Assembly: GCF_001039355.2 (NCBI RefSeq) | Contig: NW_019775036.1 | Span: forward strand, 112,986 to 149,471 | Reading direction: 5' to 3' | Origin: Lingula anatina | Lineage: Eukaryota; Brachiopoda; Lingulata; Lingulida; Lingulidae | Length of the DNA: 36,486 nt | Shown here: in pieces, positions 22,915 through 34,829 of the stretch | How the letters are laid out: each line of letters begins with the position of its first letter | How positions within the stretch are numbered: the first letter of the stretch is position 1 | Program-made: the position numbers and the translations under genes | Notes under the pieces: model-generated | What the model was told of the DNA's origin: nothing | Seen by the model: only the letters and a program-made list of their open reading frames with translations | Databases searched by the model: none

Positions 22915-25181
22915 TTAATAACTCACCGGTGCAAAATAAAAAGTGGGAAATCTGTTTGACTGTGACTTGAAAAAATAATGTCTGAAAATAGAAAATATAT
23001 TTTATAAGTAAGTAATAATTAATTTCATTTATCAACTATAACCTAAGGATGCTATAGTTATATAGAGGCACATTTCATATAGACACATGCACTAGTTTTC
23101 TTTAGGAAATTATAATATAACAGTTACTTAGTATAACTGAAATTCAAAAACGTAAACATAGACTAATATCCTATTACTATAATATCCCTAAATATGTTAC
23201 TTACTTAGAAGGTTGCTTGTCCACAGTTAATGAGAGATATTTCTCCAACTGATATGCAGTGGGACAGACATTAATATACTGGAAAAAAAGGCATCATACA
23301 TGAAGCACATTTTTATTTAAGAAAAAACATGCAGAGATCTAATGACTGAGGTATTTATTATTTGTATGGCCTAGCCTTTTTCCCCTTTTTATGTCAAGTT
23401 ATGGTCTACTCAAGATACCCAAGTATTAAACCATTAAATAAGTAGCTGTAACATGAAGGCAGCTTCAAATAAAAGTACAAGAAAGATAGAAGATACCCTA
23501 CCTTGTCTTTTTTACCCCAATTTAAAAAGTCTTGAGCATCTCTTTTTTCAGCTTTGAAGCCATATGTGGTGTTCGATTTGTTGAACCTGTCAAAGAAAGA
23601 GATAATTATGTTTAAAAAGTAGAGAACTTGTCTTGGTGAAAATGGGTTTAGTAGGACAATCTATGTAGAGAACTGAAATGTAATATGTCAGGGATATTGA
23701 TGCTACAATTAGTTTTGACATATTGACTGACCCATTGGTTTAGTTTCCATTGATATGAATAGTAAAAAAAAAACACTAATTAAAGAGAAGAATATCTATC
23801 GCATCTGAGAGAGAGAGAGAGAGAGAGAGGAAGATTCTTGAAGACAGCCAGCAATCTTCTGGCAACCGTTGAACGGGCAATAATGTCCAAGAATTTGTAA
23901 GTCACACCTTGAGAGAAAATCATCGTGTTGGTAGGCCCCAGGTAGCAACATCGCCCCTTTGCCATGAGGATGAGCGTCTAACTTTCGTCCATCTCCCTTG
24001 AACCGGTATGTGGCAGGTCGCTGCTGAACCTCGTGCAGAAAATCTTTGCTGTCATACACACCAGGATTTGGTGTCACCTGAATACGGGCATAAATAATAT
24101 TCCATGAGCCTTGATTGTTTATTAAAAGAAATCATTTAAATTTTTCCTTTAAACAGTTTTACGCAGTACGTATCTTTTTTTAATACCAGAAATGACAAGC
24201 TAGGATGGTGACGTATTGAAAAGGTAAAATTATATCGGTGTTTTTTATCTTATAAATCTTCATCTATAGTATCCCTAAAACTTTTTTTTTCCAAAAGACT
24301 GTCAACGAATACTGCATTGACTGCTGAAGAATGTTTTCTGAAACTTCCGCTTTCAGTGCTGTTTGCTGCTTTGTTACAGGCTTTGTTATTGTGCTTTCTA
24401 TCGGTGCATTGAAACCTCGCGAGGACTGAAAACTTTAAAACTTACCTTTATGGTTGATCTCCACCATCCTTCTCTGCCTGACTTTGGTACTTCATAATTA
24501 TCCGCCAAACTTGGCCTTAGCTATAAATAAAATACATTTATATACATGTGTTGCCACCTGTGTTTGTTCATTGGTTCTTATCTGATACCACACGTAAAGA
24601 AATAATCTTGATGTTATTAATCACACGGTAGGGGTCACTTGAGGGCGATTTATACCTTAACTTAGAATTTTATTTACCCCAGGTGTACAGTTATACCCAA
24701 GGGTTCCAATACAACCATTCCTCTCTACCTTTTTATAAGACGCAGGACACATGAGTAAACAACTCGTCAAGCATCAGCCTGAATCAACCCCGTTGATCGA
24801 AAATGAAATAACACACATAAAAAGTTTAAACGGCTTCTTGACTTCGTTCACGGAGCATATCAACCTCCCCAATCAACTTTCACAATGGGTAGTCTAGGTC
24901 TTGATTACATGGAATATAACTACAGTCTCTTTTTACGGTAACCAAGTCGTACAAAATCCACTCGATTCATTAGTCACTTGCTTATATCTGATCATGCTCA
25001 CCTGTGTTGGGCTTCCTTTAGTGCGAGCGAGGATACTTTCCCGTTTCTTGTTTTTTGCCGGTGTAGTACTGGCTCTTCTGTCTTGTTTTTTATGTTCGCC
25101 CAGATCGGAAATGTCAGTTTTACTCCTCTGAGGAGCGAGAATGTGTACTTTAGTCCCCGTACTGGTGGCAGGGGGAGCCAT
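21870..25181 (-). CDS. STPG4: Sperm-tail PG-rich repeat protein, STPG4-like, complete
   Basis: Eight minus-strand exons join in frame to 286 residues: 25181-25002, 24520-24446, 24077-23908, 23586-23502, 23278-23205, 22981-22927, 22409-22302, 21983-21870 (TGA 21872-21870). The chosen ATG (25181-25179) has A at -3 and G at +4. PG-type repeats are NPGVY (89-93), PGAY (131-134), the degenerate CPTAY (175-179), GPAPGNYEY (216-224) and VPGPGAYE (251-258), with linkers such as [36 protein letters not shown] and FKSKTPRF. The N-terminal 60 residues are basic and low complexity. I recall STPG4 sharing the WWR, RFPT.YF and SKTPRF patterns, and human STPG4 lies beside TTC7A and CALM2, which supports the call. 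STPG-family proteins are associated with cilia and sperm tails; mammalian STPG4 has also been linked to chromatin in the early embryo. Confidence 0.8.
22881..22914. repeat. (AC)n microsatellite in an STPG4 intron
   Basis: An AC run with one AT interruption, immediately beyond the donor of the exon at 22927-22981. Confidence 0.9.
23807..23829. repeat. (GA)n microsatellite in an STPG4 intron
   Basis: About 11 GA units. Reading through it on the minus strand gives an SLSLSL run, which is not coding. Confidence 0.9.
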
Positions 25182-25274
25182 GATTGAATCAAACCTAACG
25201 CCTCTTCTGTGTAGAGTCAATCTATAACATGCTTTGCTGTGTTGATAAGGCCTTTGAATGGGACCCATTGACGC

Positions 25275-25286
25275 GTCCTTAGCAAC
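25275..25286 (-). promoter_or_regulatory. Possible RFX X-box upstream of STPG4
   Basis: On the minus strand GTTGCTAAGGACGC lies about 95-105 bases before the STPG4 start codon. One half-site (GTTGCT, reverse AGCAAC) fits the RGYAAC X-box half perfectly; the other half is degenerate. Ciliary genes commonly carry an X-box within about 150 bases of the start. Confidence 0.35.
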
Positions 25287-25299
25287 CGTGTTAGCATTC

Positions 25300-28050
25300 G
25301 GCTACTGCGCCCGAGTGATTTCCTTTAAGTTATGAATTAGTTATTGTACATTTGTATTGAAACAGTTATAGCGATATAGCTTTTTATAGCGATTCAATCT
25401 GCGTTGCGTGTAAATAGTATAAATAAATAATTACAGCTGTGCTCATATGATGTAATATGGGGCACCCGTAATTTATTACTGAACGGGCTTTTGAGCTCGC
25501 GCAGCTCCTACAGTGACATGGTAAATAAAATTTGAGGCTAGCAATTCAGCTGGGTTTAACCTTACAAGGTGTCTCGCATAGAGACCAGAAATAGGGAGAA
25601 CACTTTCAGCCAAAGAACTTACGCGTGACATTGTGGATTTTATTTACTTACTGCTTTTAAACACTTAGATTTAGACGACGTGATTGAACCACACGAGACA
25701 AAACGATCCATTTAATGCTTTTCTCTCGAAGGTTGAAACGTTACGAAACGTTTAAAGCTCAAACAGTGTGAAAAAAGCATCTGTGATATTCATTCAAAGC
25801 AGTGTTCTTATTATGACTTTGCCCCCCCCCCCTCAAGAATTATGTGTCACTTTAGCCTTGCAATTAAGGTATTCGCACAGAGACCAAAAATAGGGAAAAC
25901 ACTTTCAGTTTCATCAAAGAACTTCCGCGTAATACGTTATTTACTTACTGCTTTTAAATATTTAGATTTAGACAATGTGTTTAAACCACACGAGACAAAA
26001 CGATCCACTTAATGATTTTTCTCTAGAGGCCTGAAACGTTATGGAACGTATAAAGCTTTATTAGTGTGAAAAAAACATCTGTGATATTCATTCAAAGCAG
26101 TAGACGTAGTGTTCTTATTATTACCCCCCCCCCCCCCCATGGTTTCGTTTCTGTTCACTTTTAGGCCCTAATAACACCCAAGCACCTTGATATTGATTTA
26201 CGTTATTCGTGACAGCAGTTTCAAACTGACAGGTTTCTATGTTCCTTTCCCTTCTTGTGCAAAGGGCGTAGATACATAGACAGGGGAAGATCCACAAACA
26301 TTCAGATACACGCACATTCCTGGGGGACTGCTGGATAGTCTAAATGCCTGCGGGTTACTTAAAGATCAATGTTTCATATGTTCAGGCACCCTTTCGGCCC
26401 TCTACTACTATCCGTTCAGTCAGATTATTAGAAAAGTTCAAACACAGGGTGTCATTGTCTTGTTTTCTAGTTCGCATGATCTAATAAGTCAATCCATTGG
26501 TAAGCAGTTGGTAAGACGATTATTACAGTCGCTTGAGGTGATCTTTCACGCTCGTGTCAACAACCTCGACTGAGACCAGAGTACAGTAATCGATACGGAA
26601 AATTACTGTGGAAAGCAGAAACCACGATTTTTCTCTATGTGGTTAGGTTTACTGCATTTAATTTAATTCAGAGAAGACAAAAATAGCTATATTGCGTCCC
26701 ATCGTCGTTGATGGTTTCATTTGTCTCGATATTATTTTCGAGTTGTCTCGATGTTGTTGTCGAGAGGGAGTAGAATAGGGTGTGAATGTGGGTCCAGTGG
26801 TGTTTAGGGATAAATGTTGGTGTTTTATTTATTAGACATTTTGAATCAAGTACAAGCTTATACGACCACCAATGTTTTTAAGATAAAGATATATCATCTT
26901 CCTCGTCGATTTCACATCTTAGGTTTGGTTATGAACTGCCCCGCCTTATCTGTACGACCCTCTTACTATGCCAGACCCTCATATGTACCGAAAAATTTCC
27001 CCCTCCCACCAGTATCCAAAAACCTGTTTAGGGCGGATGAATTCATTTTCCTGTCTTAGCGTATTCTACCCCACGCAACCCGATTTGTTTTCTAAACGTA
27101 CCGGGTATGTGCCTAGTCGTACCACTTATGTTTTTTTTCTTTCTTTCTTTCTTTGCCAAAACATCATATTGGTTGCACCATTTCCCTGCACTCATCAGGA
27201 ATTCTGCGCATCTCTTCCGATCTGTTGGTCAGGTTTGGGTGTCCAGATGATAGCCTAAGCTGGTTATTCCGATCTTGTGTTCAGAATAAAGTATGCTCTC
27301 TTTTTCTGCTCTAACAGGTGTGTATCTGTGATTTTTGCTGATGTACTTCTTGCCCATTTTTGTCGTAATTTAAGGCAGGAACGAAATTTGTATGTTGGTG
27401 AAATATTGACACGTTTTCTCCCCTATATATACTGTTTATTTCACCTGCACAGTTTGTTTTATGCTTCGTGCTGTGCTTGCCTTGGAAAATACTGCTTTGG
27501 CAGATCAAGATTACTTATACGCTGTGAAAAAGGCTGTACCGGCGCGTTTGTATTCATGAGTGTGTGTGTGTGAAAAAGAGATAACCTTTTCAAAGCCGAA
27601 AGAGAATCATTAAGTTTATTTTTTCCCCGTCTTCTAAAACCACCTTTTCAAGAAACGCAGTTTGTTTGTAAAAGTGTTAAGTCTTTCTTTTTCTTGTTTT
27701 CACGATGATCAAGAACGAGTCTTTCGGGGTATATATAATGTACACAGTGCATCTCACTTCTTGTGCTTGGATGCATAGGGACTTACATACTTACAGCAAC
27801 GTGTAAAAGAAGGTACAGAGGAATTTCGGTAGAAATAGTCTTTGATGTCCGATTTATATCACGGTTGCTTTCCAACTGTGTGAAACGCGTATAGAAGTGC
27901 AGCAGTATTTTTTTATCAACTTTTTTTTTTCTTTTAAAAAACTATTTCTTTCGTAGGTGTTTCGCTAGGCGTTCGTTTTATTAAATCAGGCGGGTTGGGA
28001 AAATGAAATTTCTGAATAAAGCAAAGCATTTTCATAACGTAATATCAAAA
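25300..28050. other. Intergenic region between STPG4 and the calmodulin 3' end
   Basis: No gene is recognised. It contains an approximately 300-bp tandem duplication (25560-26138), C homopolymers and a (TTTC)n run at 27131-27154. The plus-strand open frames around 26814-27573 have no family features. Confidence 0.5.
25560..26138. repeat. Diverged tandem duplication, two copies of about 280-300 bp, each ending in a C run
   Basis: Copy 1 is about 25560-25832 and copy 2 about 25860-26138. Shared blocks in the same order include GAGACC(A)AAATAGGGA, ACACTTTCAG, CTTACTGCTTTTAAA, CCACACGAGACAAAACGATC, GAAACGTTA and ATCTGTGATATTCATTCAAA, then GTGTTCTTATTAT and a run of C (11 and 15). Confidence 0.85.
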
Positions 28051-28056
28051 TTTATT
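28051..28056 (-). terminator. Candidate polyadenylation signal for the most distal calmodulin terminal exon
   Basis: AATAAA on the minus strand, about 270 bases beyond the stop of the terminal exon at 28327-28367. Confidence 0.4.
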
Positions 28057-28122
28057 CATATATATAAGAAATGGACGATGAAATAGTAATGAGTGATCTA
28101 AAAAAAACATGGCGTTCGTCAT

Positions 28123-28320
28123 ATGTGTTCTGGTCGTGTAGTATCAAATCACATGGAAGAGAATGTCAATGAGATTGGTTCGTCTGCTTCGTCACCAAAT
28201 GGCGGAACGAAATGGGAGGAGGCGTGGGCACGAATCCCGCAGCTGATGCATCGCAATCCCAGTACAAGGCACGTCCGTGACAACTTTGCGATTTTAAGGA
28301 AGAAAGGCTATGAATTGTAA
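28123..28320 (+). pseudogene. Short ORF resembling a Myb/SANT-like fragment, possibly from a transposon gene
   Basis: A 65-codon ORF encodes KWEEAWARIP and then RHVRDNFAILRKK before the stop. The pattern of Trp, helix, and R-x-VRD-x-F-x-x-L is reminiscent of Myb/SANT-like domains in transposon-derived proteins. It is more G+C rich than its surroundings. It ends abruptly after the third helix and lacks any partner gene, so if real it is a remnant. The assignment is from pattern only. Confidence 0.3.
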
Positions 28321-28326
28321 AAGCCT

Positions 28327-28367
28327 CTATAGTGCTGCCTTAGACCCACCCATCATAATACAAAATT
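28327..28367 (-). CDS. Calmodulin alternative terminal exon 6 (tail FCIMMGGSKAAL)
   Basis: An acceptor with tract ATCTTTTCTGTTTCAG (minus strand) is followed by AA, which completes Glu140 with the G of the shared donor exon. It then reads F C I M M G G S K A A L and TAG. Spliced to 32333-32575 it gives a 153-residue protein. It is the most diverged copy: Val142 is Cys, Thr146 is Gly, and the tail is four residues longer than normal. Frame, acceptor phase and the M-M pair are all retained, which argues that it is a real exon. An AATAAA follows at 28056-28051. Confidence 0.65.
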
Positions 28368-28914
28368 CTGAAACAGAAAAGATATTCTAACGGTATTCTA
28401 GGCCATGCGTTTTCGCGCCCACAACTTCAGATGGATACTCGTTTTTCTTCTCACTAAAATGTCATGCAAAATGAGAGGAAAGATTTCGCAAGCCGTAAAA
28501 CCACTAGGATGTCACGGTGCACATGCAAATAGGGGTTCGTGCTCACGCCTTTTTGCTAGGACAGTCACAAACACCAAAAACAAAATCTTTAATAAAAGAG
28601 ATTTATCGGTTCTAATAATTAAAGAGATATGTACATCATTTTCAATGAAATGGAAAATCATAAGAAATCAAAACTGATGTCATACTGTAGCCAAAACTTA
28701 AGCAATATAGGATATGCTTCTTCAGTAATCATGCTTCCAGAGTCTAGAGCTTGCTCTTGTGGTTCCAGTTTTTTTCGGAGTACAGCGTGTTTTATAAGCC
28801 ACATGCAAATATAGCAATTACAAAAACTTTTAAGGATAAAATTGGTAATTTCAATTGTAATTTTTTCAGTGAGTGGCACACATTGATTTCAAAATTTCTT
28901 CGTTTCAGCCTGGT

Positions 28915-28943
28915 CTACTTGTTGGACATCATGTTTACATGAC
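28915..28943 (-). pseudogene. Possible decayed calmodulin terminal exon
   Basis: The minus strand reads GT CAT GTA AAC ATG ATG TCC AAC AAG TAG, i.e. H-V-N-M-M-S-N-K-stop, which aligns with F-V-x-M-M-T-S-K-stop. It lacks an AG acceptor and the Glu140-completing AR. It sits between two intact terminal exons. Confidence 0.4.
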
Positions 28944-29559
28944 CGTTTCAAATACCATTTTGTAAAGAAAAATGCTGTGCAGATTTTGCACAAATTCAAA
29001 AGTATTTAGCAAAATTTTCTTTCTTCCGGGCATAAAGTATTTCCTTTTGTATCAGATGTTGGAATGGATATAAAAAACAAGTTCAAAATAGCGTTTTCAT
29101 CTCAAGTCGTATTGACACACGTTTTACAGATTTTGACTTCCTTATTCTGGTTTTAAAACAGTTGCCATTAAAAATGAATTTCAGGCAGAAAACGATGAGA
29201 AAAAAAACATGATCGCTTGAAATCCGCAAGAACTCCAACTTCGTCACATGCGTTTAGTAGTCGGCAGTGATTGAACTACCACGTAACCTAATTGCACATA
29301 ATCCGAAATCTTACTCTTTATCCTTCGATAAAAACGTCATTATGAAAGTTTGAAATACCCTTTTTAGCTGCATTTTCTTTTCAATTGTAAAATTCTCGCT
29401 GCTCATGAGCGTTTGATAGAGAAGCCAAGTCTGTGTCAGTGCAGCATTGATAAACCACGGTATACAAAATAACAACCAGCAAGAATTTGAGGTGGCGTTT
29501 TCAGTCTATATAGTTGAAGAGCAAAGTACTGCACATGCTCCAGCACGTAGATGTCTTTG

Positions 29560-29591
29560 TTATTGTTTGCCGGTCATCATTATCACGAATT
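29560..29591 (-). CDS. Calmodulin alternative terminal exon 5 (tail FVIMMTGKQ)
   Basis: The acceptor TGATTTCTTGCTTGCAG is followed by AA, completing Glu140, then F V I M M T G K Q and TAA. Joined to the common exons it gives 150 residues. Compared with the usual invertebrate ending, Thr143 becomes Ile, Ser147 becomes Gly and a Gln follows Lys148. No canonical AATAAA is seen close downstream, so its 3' end is unclear. Confidence 0.7.
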
Positions 29592-29815
29592 CTGCAAGCA
29601 AGAAATCAAAACAATGGTAAAACAGATTAAACAAAGCATAAAAATAAGCAGTTGCAGTGTTGAAAGCCATCGAGCATAATAAAACGCTAAAAATATTCCA
29701 AAGTGCATTCGACCAAATATCGCCCCCTTGCAATTTTTTGTCAATCCCCTCCCATTAAACGACCCCAATTTCCCTGCACATCACACGACTGATAAAGGTG
29801 ACGATTTAATGTATC

Positions 29816-29862
29816 CTACTGATCATAATCAAATAGCGGGATGGTCATCATCTTCACAAATT
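29816..29862 (-). CDS. Calmodulin alternative terminal exon 4, first copy (probably an assembly duplicate)
   Basis: Identical in coding sequence to the exon at 30034-30080 and located in the other half of the N-separated duplication. It has the same acceptor and the same FVKMMTIPLFDYDQ tail. It probably does not exist as a separate exon in the genome. Confidence 0.4.
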
Positions 29863-30033
29863 CTGAAACAAGACATTAAACAAGTCTAAGTGTCGATTAG
29901 TAAAAAANAAAATATTCCAAAGTGCATTCGACCAAAGATCGCCCCCTTGAATTTTTTGTCAATCCCCTCCCATTAAACGACCCCAATTTCCCTGCACATC
30001 ACACGACTGATAAAGGTGACGATTTAATGTATC

Positions 30034-30080
30034 CTACTGATCATAATCAAATAGCGGGATGGTCATCATCTTCACAAATT
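30034..30080 (-). CDS. Calmodulin alternative terminal exon 4 (extended tail FVKMMTIPLFDYDQ)
   Basis: The acceptor TTAATGTCTTGTTTCAG is followed by AA, completing Glu140, and then F V K M M T I P L F D Y D Q and TAG. With the common exons the product is 155 residues. The usual S-K ending is replaced by an eight-residue extension that is first hydrophobic (IPLF) and then acidic (DYDQ), so it would add both a sticky and a charged end to the C-lobe. Confidence 0.7.
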
Positions 30081-30250
30081 CTGAAACAAGACATTAAACA
30101 AGTCTAAGTGTCGATTAGTAAAAAAACCAAACGCGAATGTGTGCCACTCAGGTTTTTTAATTTAATCTAATTTTACTGTGCCACTCAAAAATCGAACAGG
30201 TCAGGGGTGCAAAAAAATAAATTACACGTGTTCAGATCTTCAGTACTTGT

Positions 30251-30256
30251 TTTATT
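30251..30256 (-). terminator. Candidate polyadenylation signal for the canonical calmodulin terminal exon
   Basis: AATAAA on the minus strand, about 700 bases after the stop at 30955 and just before the next terminal-exon acceptor. A second AATAAA lies at 30436-30431. Confidence 0.45.
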
Positions 30257-30430
30257 GACAAACACTACAATCAAGTCAAATAAGTGTTAAAGATTACATA
30301 CACGGTATCCTAAAGACTCCACAGATCGAGTCTAAATTTAAAAACAGATTAGTATTCTAAGCAAAATGCAAAGGTTAGTAGGCATAACAGTTAATAATAA
30401 ACTGCAAATGCACATCAAAGTTCCCATTTC

Positions 30431-30436
30431 TTTATT
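30431..30436 (-). terminator. Candidate proximal polyadenylation signal, canonical calmodulin terminal exon
   Basis: AATAAA on the minus strand about 520 bases after the stop at 30955. Confidence 0.4.
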
Positions 30437-30954
30437 CAATACTAATAAAAGTAGCTAGTGAACATTCACATAGGAATGTATAAAGCTACAGAATACTGTT
30501 CATTCACAATGACAAAGAGAATACAGATGATATGATTGTCCGGGTGGTCAGGTCTGTGCTGTATTATATATCCCGGGTCACCAGATGAGAAGAGAGAGGA
30601 GAAAAGTTATAACAGCATGTCACCAACTATTCATTGACCACCACTTTGATATAAGCAGTGCCCAACACCCCCAGTAAGCAAGCAGTTTTCCCGGCTCTAA
30701 TGTTGGTAGTAATCAGTTCGAGTGCCGCCTGTCAGAAACTGATTAAGGATAATAAATATGTTCATCTCTCAATATAGTACAAAAAATTTACAGATAGTGA
30801 TCTTCAGTTCATCGTCCATCACCTCTTATTCAGATGTCCGCTATTATATTACAAACTCGGTATCAAATGAGAGAAAAATGACTGAAGAGTGAGATTTCTT
30901 TTGATATCTTATAAGAAAAAATGTTAAAGTGCCCTGTCCACCAGCTTGTTTAGT

Positions 30955-34716
<3,762 letters not shown>

Positions 34717-34799
34717 TTTCGGATTTTTCTTGGCGGTATACGGTCTAGCCTATCTGCTCTCTGAGACGAAAAAGTAACTAGTGACCTAGATGTTGTGGT

Positions 34800-34809
34800 T
34801 TTATATATA
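34800..34809 (-). promoter_or_regulatory. TATA box of the calmodulin gene
   Basis: TATATATAAA on the minus strand, preceded by a G/C-rich GGCGGAGGG, lies about 85 bases before the start codon. Transcription would begin near 34778, giving a 5'UTR of about 60 bases before the ATG at 34716, which is immediately followed by the first donor. Confidence 0.6.
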
Positions 34810-34829
34810 TCCCTCCGCCGTTGTCAGGA

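Larger units (their letters stand above)
29689..30126. repeat. Near-identical 218-bp tandem duplication separated by a single N
   Basis: Copy 1 is about 29689-29907 and copy 2 about 29909-30126. They differ by one substitution (CCAAATATCG versus CCAAAGATCG) and one base deletion (TTGCAATTT versus TTGAATTT). The only ambiguous base in the window, N at 29908, lies exactly between them. This is the pattern of a contig or haplotype join whose overlap was not collapsed, rather than a biological duplication. Confidence 0.85.

Noticed and set aside
22959-22965. Alternative acceptors (CACAG, TTCAAG) inside the STPG4 exon at 22927-22981
   Set aside because: They give the wrong frame (N-Q-T-D-F...) or lose HYFFK. 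The acceptor at 22982 (TTTTCTATTTTCAG) keeps phase and yields the expected RFPTFYFAP segment.
25182-25268. Upstream in-frame ATG that would add 29 residues to STPG4
   Set aside because: Its context is poor (T at -3) compared with the ATG at 25181, and the extra segment has no family resemblance. It also pushes the start closer to the X-box-like site.
27130-27206. Minus-strand CAG/AATTCCTGATGAGTGC resembling another calmodulin terminal exon (E-F-L-M-S-A-G)
   Set aside because: No pyrimidine tract before the AG, the M-M pair is missing, the tail is long and there is no stop for many codons.
27211-27222. CTCTTCCGATCT, a 12-base match to a common sequencing adapter end
   Set aside because: Flanking bases do not continue the adapter, so a chance match or trivial artefact is more likely than a contaminated join.
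28868-28900. Minus-strand AAG/AAATTTTGAAATCAATG (E-I-L-K-S-M-C-A-T-H-stop) as a terminal exon
   Set aside because: Only three positions agree with F-V-x-M-M-T-S-K and there is no pyrimidine tract.
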